A stretch of 35,827 nt of DNA. Source: Desulfobacteraceae bacterium (GTDB lineage: Bacteria > Desulfobacterota > Desulfobacteria > Desulfobacterales > JAJDOA01). Shown here piece after piece: positions 25,493 through 34,731 of the stretch. The stretch is from contig JAJDOA010000219.1 in the NCBI GenBank assembly GCA_022340405.1, positions 1-35,827 of the forward strand, read 5' to 3'. The notes under the pieces are model-generated. The model worked only from the letters and a program-made list of their open reading frames with translations. It did not search any database and had not been told where the DNA came from. The number at the start of each line of letters is the position of its first letter. Positions within the stretch are counted from its first letter, which is position 1. Made by a program: the position numbers and the translations under genes.

Positions 25493-26392
25493 CTAAGTCA
25501 TCGACATTAGATGGGAGCGAAGATTGGTGGACGTGTTGCGCAGCCCGAACTTCTGGCGCAGGTTCTTTCGGTGAAAGTTGATCGTCGTGACGGAAACGTT
25601 GAGAATATCGGCGATCTCCTGGCTGGTTCGACCCTCCTTGACCAGCGCGGCAACCTGAATTTCTTGCGGGGTGAGAATGCTCTTGGCGGTGGACATCCGC
25701 TGAAGAAACGGTGAGATGACATCGTCGAGGTGCGATTCGATGATTTCCAGCAGCGTCCGGTCTCGGGGCTTGAGGCGGGAGGTTTTCAGCTTTTCCACAT
25801 AGGGAAGCACGAGTTGGCGGACGTTGGACAGCACCTTCTGCTCGAGTTCGTGTTTGTCCGACTCTCGCTGTTTGAGCAGCACTTTCAGTGCGATGTTGGC
25901 CTCCTCCAGGCTCTGGGTCTGCTGTTCCAGTTCCGCTTCGTGCTGGCGAAGGGATTCCTCCGTAAGCTTGAGTGCCGTGATATCTTCATGGCTCACGATG
26001 ATTCTCACCGGACCCGAATACAGCACCCGGACCGCCCGCATGTAGTACCAGTGCTTTTCCTCCGGGGAGTGACAGGGATAATCGTATAGAAAGATCTCCT
26101 GCCTTCCCTCCGCCACGGCCTTGATACCCACCACCACGGCAGCGGCATCCGGGTCGCCGGCTTCGGCCGCCTGGCGGCACACCGTGAGATAGTTCTCCCC
26201 AACCGAATCGACGGAGCCCTCCATGTCGTTGGTTGTCGCATATTCCCGCCAGGCCTGGTTGGTGTCCAGAATCCGCCCTTCCGCGTCGATGATGGCAATG
26301 TTGGCGGAGAGGGAATCCAGAACGGTGCGGGCGAAGGGATCGGACAGGCGTCCTTCCGCAGGTTGTGCCTTGGATATCGACTCTGGGTCCAT
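25493..26392 (-). CDS. PAS domain LuxR-family transcriptional regulator
   Basis: PAS-like SANIAIIDAEGRILDTNQAWREYA; C-terminal HTH LTPQEIQVAALVKEGRTSQEIADILNVSVTTINFHRKNLRQKFGL. Confidence 0.92.
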   Translation of the reverse strand: MDPESISKAQPAEGRLSDPFARTVLDSLSANIAIIDAEGRILDTNQAWREYATTNDMEGSVDSVGENYLTVCRQAAEAGDPDAAAVVVGIKAVAEGRQEIFLYDYPCHSPEEKHWYYMRAVRVLYSGPVRIIVSHEDITALKLTEESLRQHEAELEQQTQSLEEANIALKVLLKQRESDKHELEQKVLSNVRQLVLPYVEKLKTSRLKPRDRTLLEIIESHLDDVISPFLQRMSTAKSILTPQEIQVAALVKEGRTSQEIADILNVSVTTINFHRKNLRQKFGLRNTSTNLRSHLMSMT

Positions 26393-26635
26393 GAATCCTC
26401 CACGTATGGGGTGTTGTTTCAGAAAGCCACTGCAACATCATAGCTTTCGTTTGCATGGTTGGCAAGCGGTGGACGGCTCTCGCAGCGGTTTTCCGCCGCC
26501 GGATGCACACGGAAAAGGATGCCGGCCACGCTTGAAAGTTTTGCGAAGGAATGATAGGGAAAAAAGGCTTATACCGGGCGGCAGCAACGACATGCCCGAA
26601 CCATGCTGAACCCCAAACGCAGATGGTGGAGGACC

Positions 26636-28591
26636 ATGAACGACATCCTTTTCAGTTCCTGGGGCGGTAACATCGTCGACAACCGCGACAAGGATCCGGG
26701 GGCTTTCCAGGTTCCGGAATCCCTCGCATTTCCAGAAACCTTCGGCAAGGACGAAGCCGTCAAAGCGTTGATCGGCTGGTACGGATTGGTGCTGCGATCG
26801 GCCGACGTCCACGTCGTGGACCTGTGCCGGTCCTACATCGAAGCCGTAAGCCAGGCATCCTGCGGCAAGTGCATTCCGTGCCGGACGGGAACCAACGTCA
26901 TGGCCGGCATTTTGCAGCGGATCTGCGCGGGAAAGGGGAAAACGGGAGACTTGAAGCGACTGCGCGAGCTGGCGGAAACCATCCGCGCCGCATCCAAGTG
27001 CCAAGTGGGCCAGACCGGTCCCGTTGCCCTCATCGATGCCCTATCCCATTTCGAGGAAGTTTTTCGAGATGCCATCACCAGCGGAGAAGTGATCGAAGCC
27101 GGCGATTACCGCTCCACGGTCAGCGCCCCCTGCATGGACGCCTGCCCGATTCATCTGGACATCCCCACCTATGTGGAGTGCATCCGGGAAGGCCGATACC
27201 AGGACGCTCTGGAGGTGATACGGGAGCGGCTGCCGCTGCCCGGCGTCGTCGGGCGCGTGTGCGTGAGGCCCTGCGAAGAAAACTGCCGCAGGGCCAACAT
27301 GGACGATTCCGTTTCCATCAAATACCTCAAGCGTTTCGTGGCGGACCAGGAACTGGCGTGCCACTGTCGCCCTCACTACACGGTGGATCAGCCGTCGGAG
27401 AAAACCGGCAAGGTCGCCGTCGTGGGCGCTGGACCGGCCGGAGTCACCTGTGCCTACCACCTGGCCCGCAGGGGCCACGAGGTCACCATCTACGAAAGTC
27501 TGGGGGAACCAGGGGGAATGGCCGCCATGGGAATTCCCGACTACCGCCTGCCTCGCGACGTTCTGCAGACGGAAGTGGGTTGGATCGAGGATCTCGGCGT
27601 CAAGATCCACTACAACACCGCCGTGGGCAAGGATATCAAGCTTTCCGAACTGGAGGAGCAAAACGACGCCGTATTCGTGGGCATCGGGGCCCAGAACAGC
27701 ACCTCCATGCGGGTGGAGGGCGAGGACAAGGGCTACGAAGGCTTCATTCCCGGCGTCGCCTATCTTCGGGCGGTCAACGAAGGCTACGACCCCTATCCCG
27801 AGGGCAAAAAGATGGTGGTCATCGGCGGCGGCAACGTGGCCATCGACTGCGTTCGCTGCTCGTTCCGCATCGGCAAGGAAGACGTCCACCTGGTGTACCG
27901 CCGAACGGAAAAAGAAATGCCGGCCGACGATGTGGAAATCGAGGACGCCAAAGAAGAGAAGGTGAAGTTTCACTTTCTCACCACGCCCGTGCGCATCCTG
28001 GAAAAGGACAACAAGGTGGTCGGACTGGAATGCATTCAGATGAAGCTCGGCGAACCGGACGCCAGCGGCCGCCGACGGCCGGTGCCCGTGGAGGGCTCCG
28101 AGTTCGTCTTTGACTGCGACCTGGTGATCCCGGCCATCGGTCAGCGCGTGGACCTCAGCCTGCTGGAAAGCGTCGACGGTGTCGAAACCACGCGCTGGCA
28201 GACCCTCGTTGTGGATGAGTTCACCAAACAAAGCACCCGGCCGAAAATCTTTTCCGCGGGTGACTGCGAAACCGGCCCTGGAGCCCTGATCACGGCCTGT
28301 GCCGGCGGCCGGAAAGCCGCTATCAACATCGACCGAATGATCAACGGCCTGGAACTCGTCTGGGAGGAAGGCGACCATTTCGACAAGCTCTTCGACGCCG
28401 TCAAGCTCTACGACGCCGACGAGGACATCGGCATACCCGGCGGCGGCCCCCGCAAGCATTTGAAGATGTTGCCACCGGATTCCCGAAAATACACTTTCGA
28501 CGAAGTCGAGGCCGGCTTTCCGGTGGCCGATGCCGTGGCCGAGGCCCGGCGCTGCCTGCGCTGCTACCGGGTGGCCACGCTGGCCGTGTAA
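26636..28591 (+). CDS. NuoF C-terminal Fe-S domain fused to GltD-like FAD/NAD(P) oxidoreductase
   Basis: ASCGKCIPCRTGTNVMAGILQRI (NuoF 4Fe-4S); CMDACPIHLDIPTYVECIREGRY, RVCVRPCEENCRR; GKVAVVGAGPAGVTCAYHLARRGHEVTIYE; VVIGGGNVAIDCVR; IFSAGDCETGPGALITACAGGRKAA. Confidence 0.9.
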   Translation: MNDILFSSWGGNIVDNRDKDPGAFQVPESLAFPETFGKDEAVKALIGWYGLVLRSADVHVVDLCRSYIEAVSQASCGKCIPCRTGTNVMAGILQRICAGKGKTGDLKRLRELAETIRAASKCQVGQTGPVALIDALSHFEEVFRDAITSGEVIEAGDYRSTVSAPCMDACPIHLDIPTYVECIREGRYQDALEVIRERLPLPGVVGRVCVRPCEENCRRANMDDSVSIKYLKRFVADQELACHCRPHYTVDQPSEKTGKVAVVGAGPAGVTCAYHLARRGHEVTIYESLGEPGGMAAMGIPDYRLPRDVLQTEVGWIEDLGVKIHYNTAVGKDIKLSELEEQNDAVFVGIGAQNSTSMRVEGEDKGYEGFIPGVAYLRAVNEGYDPYPEGKKMVVIGGGNVAIDCVRCSFRIGKEDVHLVYRRTEKEMPADDVEIEDAKEEKVKFHFLTTPVRILEKDNKVVGLECIQMKLGEPDASGRRRPVPVEGSEFVFDCDLVIPAIGQRVDLSLLESVDGVETTRWQTLVVDEFTKQSTRPKIFSAGDCETGPGALITACAGGRKAAINIDRMINGLELVWEEGDHFDKLFDAVKLYDADEDIGIPGGGPRKHLKMLPPDSRKYTFDEVEAGFPVADAVAEARRCLRCYRVATLAV

Positions 28592-28621
28592 ACGGCGGAG
28601 ATCCGACACCGAACCGAAAAA

Positions 28622-28647
28622 GCCGCCGGGTTTCCGGCGGTTTTTTT
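28622..28647 (+). terminator. Rho-independent terminator
   Basis: GCCGCCGG GTTT CCGGCGG followed by TTTTTTT, 31 nt after the stop. Confidence 0.88.
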
Positions 28648-28658
28648 ATGTGGAGATA

Positions 28659-28674
28659 TAGCAATTGTCAAAAA
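28659..28674 (-). repeat. 16-bp inverted-repeat arm (right)
   Basis: TAGCAATTGTCAAAAA; exact reverse complement of 25464-25479. Confidence 0.6.
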
Positions 28675-28710
28675 TATGTTCCGATTGGAATGGCCTTTTT
28701 CTTGTCTTTC

Positions 28711-28785
28711 GTAGGGGCGGGGTTTATCCCCGCCCGTTCGGGGTAGGTGATCCCACCAGCGGGAGGGGATCAACCCCTCCCCTAC
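28711..28785. repeat. Nested palindromic intergenic repeat
   Basis: GGGGCGGGGTTTATCCCCGCCC and GGGAGGGGATCAACCCCTCCC enclosed by GTAGGGG...CCCCTAC. Confidence 0.75.
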
Positions 28786-28794
28786 CGATCGATT

Positions 28795-28940
28795 TAGGGG
28801 CTGTTTCTACATTAGGATTTTGGTTCAAGGTCAAGGAGGATCCGAATTTTCAGCTGCAGGAATACGGCTGTATTTCGAGGACTGGAAACGCGGACCCGAC
28901 GCCGAGATGGGGCCAAAAGACAATGTAGAAACAGCCCCTA
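28795..28940. repeat. 146-bp MITE-like element, copy 1, with perfect 19-bp terminal inverted repeats
   Basis: TAGGGGCTGTTTCTACATT ... AATGTAGAAACAGCCCCTA; 114-bp core (28811-28924) ~91% identical by eye to 30122-30235. Confidence 0.85.
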
Positions 28941-29012
28941 GAAGCCATATCGGAAACGGAACAGAATTCTGACAATCGCTAAAGAAGCAACGCCCAGCAT
29001 CCGGGGTTTGTC

Positions 29013-30104
29013 GTGTCCTTGCCCGTCATTGCACTGGAGCCCTTTTTTGGCGGATCCCACAGGCAATTCCTGCTGGGACTGAAGGCCCATGCGGACCTGG
29101 ATCTGCGGATCCTGCCCATGTCCCCGCATCATTGGAAGTGGCGGATGCACGGGGCCGCACAGCACTACGCCGATCTCTTCCGGAGGGAAGCCATCCCTCC
29201 CGGGGTCGTACTGGCCTCCGACTTCGTTCACCTGGCTGCGCTGCGCGGGCTGATACCCTCTCCGGAACGGTGGTCGTGGCTTCTGTATTTCCACGAGAAC
29301 CAGCTCACCTATCCTTTCCGCCAACAACGGAAAAGAGACCTGGCCTTTGCCCACATGAACATCCAGTCGGCCCTGGCCGCCGAAAGGGTCTACTTCAACT
29401 CCTCCTTTCACCAGACGGATTTTCTCAGGGCGATTCCCGCGTTCTACGGACATTTTGCCGACTACAGGCCGAAGGATGCCGCGCGGCGGATCCTGGAAAA
29501 GGCGGCGGTGTTGCCGCTGGGTTTGGAACTGCGGCGCTACGACACCGTGTTGGCTGCCTGCGCAGGACGGGGGGCCGGCATTGTGCTGTGGAACCAGCGG
29601 TGGGAACACGACAAAAATCCTGAGCTCTTTTTCCGAACGCTGTTCCAACTGGCCGATGACGGGGTCCCTTTTCAGCTGATCGTCTGCGGAGAACGATTCG
29701 AAGAATACCCCGAAATCTTCGACACCGCTCGTCGGCGCCTCGCCCGCCATACGCTCCACTGGGGGTACGTAAAGGAATGGCGGCGCTATGCCGAACTGCT
29801 GCAAGGTTCCGACATCGTGGTGTCGACTGCCCGTCATGAATTTTTCGGGGTTTCCGCCCTGGAGGCCCTTTACTGCCGATGCTATCCCCTGTTTCCCAAG
29901 CGGCTGGTGTACCCGGAGTACATCCCGGGTGACCGCAGGAGACAGAACCTGTACACGTCGGATCGCGATCTGTACCGGAAACTGAAATTCGCCCTCACTC
30001 GAATCGCGGAGACCCGGAGCATCCATTTTCGGGATGTGGCGGCATCATTCGACTGGACGCGAATGGCTCCGTTGTGGCGCGAGGCGTTGGGGGGACCTGG
30101 ATAG
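29013..30104 (+). CDS. DUF3524 glycosyltransferase; tRNA-queuosine alpha-mannosyltransferase (GTDC1/QTMAN)-like
   Basis: IALEPFFGGSHRQFLLGL...MSPHHWKWRMHGAAQHYAD...LASDFVHLAALRGL...YFHENQLTYPF...VYFNSSFHQTDFL...NQRWEHDKNPELFFRTL...VSTARHEFFGVSALEAL. Confidence 0.88.
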   Translation: MSLPVIALEPFFGGSHRQFLLGLKAHADLDLRILPMSPHHWKWRMHGAAQHYADLFRREAIPPGVVLASDFVHLAALRGLIPSPERWSWLLYFHENQLTYPFRQQRKRDLAFAHMNIQSALAAERVYFNSSFHQTDFLRAIPAFYGHFADYRPKDAARRILEKAAVLPLGLELRRYDTVLAACAGRGAGIVLWNQRWEHDKNPELFFRTLFQLADDGVPFQLIVCGERFEEYPEIFDTARRRLARHTLHWGYVKEWRRYAELLQGSDIVVSTARHEFFGVSALEALYCRCYPLFPKRLVYPEYIPGDRRRQNLYTSDRDLYRKLKFALTRIAETRSIHFRDVAASFDWTRMAPLWREALGGPG

Positions 30105-30106
30105 AC

Positions 30107-30250
30107 AGAACCCATCGCAAAATTAGGATTTTCATTCAAGGTCAAGGAGGATCCGAGTTTTCAGCCGCAGGAATACCGGGGTATTTCGAGGACTGGAAAC
30201 GAGGACCCGACGCCGAGATGGGACGAAAAGACAATTTTGAGATGGGTTCT
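30107..30250. repeat. 144-bp MITE-like element, copy 2, with 18-bp imperfect terminal inverted repeats
   Basis: AGAACCCATCGCAAAATT ... AATTTTGAGATGGGTTCT (17/18 complementary); core 30122-30235 matches copy 1. Confidence 0.83.
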
Positions 30251-30286
30251 AACAAAAACCCCGGGCCGTTCGGGGGCACCGGGGTT
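30251..30286 (-). terminator. Rho-independent terminator of fdhA
   Basis: Minus strand AAACCCCGG TGCCCCCGAACGG CCCGGGGTTTTTGTT. Confidence 0.7.
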
Positions 30287-30318
30287 TCGGTATACGTGCA
30301 TCAGCGCAGAAGCCGGGA

Positions 30319-33093
30319 TCAGGCAGCTCTTTTCTCCAGTTTCACGGCGCACACCTTGAATTCTGGGATGCCGCACACCGGGTCCAGCGCCGCGTTGGTG
30401 AGCTTGTTGGCCGCGGCCTGGGCGTAGTGAAAAGGCATGAAAACCGTCCCGGAAACGGCTTTTTCCGAAATTTGTGCGCGGGCGGTCACCTTGCCTCTTC
30501 GGGAAGCGACGCTGACCGTGTCTCCGTCCGCGATGCCCAACCGCTGGGCGTCCTCGTCGGCGATCTCCACGAAGCCCTCCGGAGCGATCTCGTTGAGGCC
30601 CTCGGATTTCATGGTCATGGTGCCGGTGTGGTAGTGGTAGAGCACCCGCCCTGTGGTGAGGTACAGAGGATAGTCCTCGTCCACCTGCTCGGCCGGCGCA
30701 ACGTATTCGATGGCATGGAACAATCCCTTTCCCCGAGTGAACATCTCCCTGTGCAGGATGGGAGTTCCCGGGTGCTCCTCGTTTGGGCACGGCCAATGAA
30801 TGCCCTCGCCTTCGATGCGTTCGTAGGTGATGCCGGCATAGGAAGGCGTTACCTTCCGAATCTCCTCGAACACCGCCTCGCTGTCTGCGTACGACATGGG
30901 GTACCCCATCCGATTGGCCACGTCGCAGAGAATCTCCCAGTCGTAGTGGGCCTGCCCGGGCGGCTCCACCGCCTTGCGAACCCGCTGCACGCGCCGCTCG
31001 CTGTTGGTGAAGGTTCCCTCTTTTTCCGCAAAACAGCGGGAGGGCAGCACGACGTCGGCCATCTGGGCGGTCTCGGTGAGAAAAATGTCCTGCACCACGA
31101 GAAAATCCAGGTGTTTGAGGCACTCCTCCACATGGTTGAGGTCGGCGTCGGACACCATCGGGTTCTCACCGATGATGTACATGGCCTTGAGCGTTCCATC
31201 ATGAGCCGCCGGAAACATCTTCGTCACAGTCAATCCGGGTTTGGTGGACAGGCTGGTCACGCCCCAAGCCTCTACGAACCGCGCGGACACGGCTTTGTCG
31301 ATTACCGGCAGATAGGCCGGAAAGACATTGGGCAGGCCGCCCATGTCGCAGGCTCCCTGCACGTTGTTCTGGCCCCGGAGCGGGTTGACCCCTCCCCCCT
31401 CCATGCCGAGAAAACCGCACAACATGGACAGGTTGGCCAGGCTTTTGACGTTGTCGGTCCCTGTGGTGTGCTGGGTGATGCCCATGCAGTAGAGGATGCT
31501 GCCCTTTTTGGCGGCAGCGAAGGTCCGGGCCGCCTCCTTCAGGGATTCGGCCGGAATGCCGGTGATTTCCTCCACATGCTCGGGGGTGTATTTTTCCACG
31601 ACCTTGCGAAGGGTTCCGAATTCTTCGGTTCGTTTTTCGATAAAATCTTCGTCGTGTAGATTTTCATGCAAAATGACGTTCATCAGGCCGTTGATCCAGG
31701 CCACGTCGGTTCCCAATCGGGGTCGAATCCACAAGTTGGCGAATTCGGTCATCTTGATTCGCCGGGGGTCCACAACAATGAGCTTGGCACCTTTGAACTT
31801 CACCGCCCGTTTCACGAAGCTGGACAGCACGGGATGGTTTTCCGTAGTGTTGGAACCGGTGACCAGGATCACCTCGGCATCCCCGATGTCGGCGATGGTG
31901 TTCGTCATCGCTCCACTGCCGAATGCTGCGGCCAGACCGGCCACGGTGGAGCTGTGTCAGAGACGTGCGCAGTGGTCGATGTTGTTGGTTTTCAGCACCG
32001 CCCTGGCAAATTTGTTGGCGACGTAATTCTCTTCGTTGGTGATGCGCGCCGAAGTGAGCATCCCGATGGCATCTCCGCCATGATCGTTTTTGACCTGGCC
32101 GAGTTTTTTGGCCACCAAATCGAGCGCTTCCTCCCAGGTGGCTTCGCGGAATGTTCCACCCTCCTTGATCAAAGGAGCGGTGAGTCGGTTCTCGTCCCCG
32201 ACGAAATCATATCCGAACCGGCCCTTGACGCAGAGGCTGCCGTGGTTGGGCGCCGACTCTTCCACACCGGTGACTTGTTCGATCCGGTTTTCTTTCACGT
32301 GGAGCCACATCTGGCACCCGACGCCGCAATAGGTGCAGGTGGTTCGGACCTTTTCGGTTTCCCAGGGCCGGGCCTCGTAGCGCACATTTTTGAGCACCAG
32401 GGCCCCCACCGGGCACACCTGAACGCACTCTCCGCAGAATACGCAATCCGAGTTTTTCAGCGGGCGGTCTTCGGGTCCGGTCACGATTTTGGTGGCGGCG
32501 CTTCGATAACCGAACTCGATGGCCTCGTTGACCTGGACGTCGTTGCAGGCCTGAACGCAGCGGCCGCAGAGAATGCAGCGGGAGAAGTCGCGGACGATGA
32601 AAGGGTTGACCGTTTCCATGGGGTAGGGCACGGGTGTTTCCAGCTCGGGTTCACTGCTGACCTGATAGCGGTAGGCCAGGTCCTGCAGCCGACAGTCTCC
32701 CCAAACCGGGCAGAGTTCGTCGGCCCCGTCTGCCTGCATCACCTGCAGCTGAAAACTCGTCCAGTCGTCTCCCGCATGGCCCCGGACGGCACAGTTGTGA
32801 TTGCCTGAGGACAGCATCAGGCGGATGATCATTTTCCGCGCCTCGACAACGGCGGACGATTCGGTCTGCACCACCATGCCAGCGGCGGCCGGCGTCGCGC
32901 ACGAGGCGAGGAGCTGAGTCGCCCCCTCGACTTCCACCACGCACATCCGGCAGATGCCGGTGGGCATGGCGCTTTTCAAATGGCAGAGGGTGGGGATGTC
33001 GATGTCGTTTCTGCGGGCCACATCCAAAATGGTTTCCCCGGGTTCGAAAGCCAGTTCGTTTCCATTGATCACGAAAGTGTTTTCTCCGGCCAT
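30319..33093 (-). CDS. fdhA: NAD(P)-type formate dehydrogenase alpha subunit, selenoprotein (UGA at 31957-31959 read as Sec)
   Basis: Two in-frame ORFs (31957-33168 and 30319-31944) separated by one TGA: ...[29 protein letters not shown]...; NuoG-like N-terminus with 2Fe-2S, CILCGRCVQAC, CVFCGECVQVCPVGAL, CTYCGVGCQM; start ATG 33093. Confidence 0.95.
31921..31959 (-). promoter_or_regulatory. Bacterial SECIS element and Sec UGA codon
   Basis: UGA-CACAGCUCCACCGU-GGCC-GGUCU-GGCC: hairpin with GGUCU apical loop 18 nt after UGA, the same spacing as my recollection of E. coli fdhF SECIS. Confidence 0.88.
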
Positions 33094-33267
33094 GTCAGTG
33101 CTGTCTCTCCTCAGGGTTTGGGGGTTGGGTCGGTTGCGGCGTGCGGCCGACAAACGTAGTCGCTGCACGCGGTTTCAACAGCCTGTTAGATGTAAAGGAA
33201 ACCGCCCGGTTTGTCAATGTCGGATCGGCCACGGACCGGATCCCAACACCGAAGCCAGGGCCTCCAG

Positions 33268-33390
33268 CTACCGGTCCACATTCTCCGGACGCGCGGTGTG
33301 TCCTATGAGCCCGATGCGCCAGATTTTGGCGGCCAAGGGTCCGAGGCCGGCGCCGATCTCGATGCGGTGGTCTTCTCGCAGCCGGCGGCG
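33268..33390 (-). pseudogene. C-terminal remnant of class-V (serine-pyruvate/alanine-glyoxylate) aminotransferase
   Basis: Minus-strand reading [37 protein letters not shown]; the same frame is interrupted upstream by TAA with no catalytic domain. Confidence 0.7.
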
Positions 33391-33519
33391 GCAGAAGGGA
33401 ATTTACATATCACAGCCCGCGGCCGCCATCAACGTGCCCTGCGGACAGCCGAATGTTGTTGACACATGTCACAATGTGGTATAAGCAGCGCCATAGTAGC
33501 AACGCAACGTACCGAAAAA

Positions 33520-33939
33520 ATGAAACAGACGCTCGGAAAACTCGGTTTCCTTCTTCTCGCCGTCCTGCTGGGGGCAATCCCCGCTACCGGAGCCTTGACG
33601 GGTGCATCCCCATGTGCAGCCGCACCCTGTTGCTGCTCCGGTGTTTCCGCATCCGGCGGAAACGGCTATTCCTTTTCCATGGCGCCTCGAATGGAAGCCA
33701 TGGACTGCTGTTCCCCAACGGCAGTCGGCCGTTGCCGCCTGCGTGCGGACGCGGTTCCCGCGCCAACCTGCTTCATCGGCAGCCATGCCTTTCATGCGGC
33801 AGGCTGGATTCTGCCAGCGGGAATCCGTATTTCTCTTTCCCCCGAAGGCGATAGCCAGCTGCGGCCCCCATCCGCAGATGGCTTGGCCCTTTATGGGGCG
33901 ATTCCGCTGTACCTTGTGAAACAGACGCTCCTGCGTTGA
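33520..33939 (+). CDS. Small exported Cys-rich protein
   Basis: MKQTLGKLGFLLLAVLLGAIPATGALTGASPCAAAPCCCSG...MDCCSP; signal peptide; upstream of the DUF2318 gene. Confidence 0.65.
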   Translation: MKQTLGKLGFLLLAVLLGAIPATGALTGASPCAAAPCCCSGVSASGGNGYSFSMAPRMEAMDCCSPTAVGRCRLRADAVPAPTCFIGSHAFHAAGWILPAGIRISLSPEGDSQLRPPSADGLALYGAIPLYLVKQTLLR

Positions 33940-34140
33940 GTGTCTGCACAATCCTTCCCACTGCGCAAAGCACCTTTGCATCTATCTGAACCGGGGGGTC
34001 CTCCGCAGGACGGCGTCCCCTATCGGAAAGAGTGCGCGACGAAACACCAGCGAACCGGCTGAAAGCGTATCGATGCCCCTGACCCTTGGGATGGGCCCAT
34101 CGGCAACGACTCGTTTTGAAAAGAAGAAAAGGAGACATCC

Positions 34141-34728
34141 ATGTCCAAAAGGACCCAAACCGACAAAAACCGCAAGCTTCAGGCAAAAAAGGACGCCGTA
34201 ATGAAAACCCGGAAAGCCTCCCCTGACCGGAAAGGGATGGCCTCCCTGCTAGGATACGGCCTTGTCGCCGTTGTTTTGGCGGTGGCTGTGGCAGCCGCCT
34301 CCATGTGGTTTTTTGGAAACACCTCGAATACCGTCGCCGCCGATCGTCAAGACGCCCCCCTGGACGATGCCACCGTCGTAACACTGCCCGTATCCCGTTT
34401 CGAGGACGGCACGGCCCGACATTTCCAATACCGGCACGGAAACGACACCATTCGGTTTTTCGTGCTGAGGAGCGCGGACGGCGTCATCCGTGCGGCATTC
34501 GATGCCTGCGACGTATGCTGGCCCGCCGGCAAAGGATACTACCAGGAAGGGGACAACATGGTCTGCCGCAACTGCGGGAGGCGTTTTGCCTCCAACCGGA
34601 TCAACGAAGTGAAGGGCGGATGCAATCCTGCACCCCTCACCCGAAGCATCGTCGGGGAGAATCTGATCATTCAGGTCTCGGACATTATCGAGGGAAAGGC
34701 ATACTTCAACTATTCCGGAAAGGCATAG
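34141..34728 (+). CDS. DUF2318 (FtrD-like) membrane-anchored Fe-S/metal protein
   Basis: TM segment LLGYGLVAVVLAVAVAAASMWFF; FDACDVCWPAGKGYYQEGDNMVCRNCGRRFASNRINEVKGGCNPAPL. Confidence 0.9.
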   Translation: MSKRTQTDKNRKLQAKKDAVMKTRKASPDRKGMASLLGYGLVAVVLAVAVAAASMWFFGNTSNTVAADRQDAPLDDATVVTLPVSRFEDGTARHFQYRHGNDTIRFFVLRSADGVIRAAFDACDVCWPAGKGYYQEGDNMVCRNCGRRFASNRINEVKGGCNPAPLTRSIVGENLIIQVSDIIEGKAYFNYSGKA

Positions 34729-34731
34729 GAC

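Noticed and set aside
30074-30427. 117-aa plus-strand ORF and the 87-aa ORF at 28665-28928
   Set aside because: They read through the MITE-like repeats and terminator region; the shared peptide similarity is due to the repeat, not to a gene.
31945-31959. fdhA interpreted as two genes or a frameshifted pseudogene
   Set aside because: Both halves are in the same frame, separated by a single TGA at the conserved Sec/Cys position, with a SECIS-like hairpin at the right spacing.
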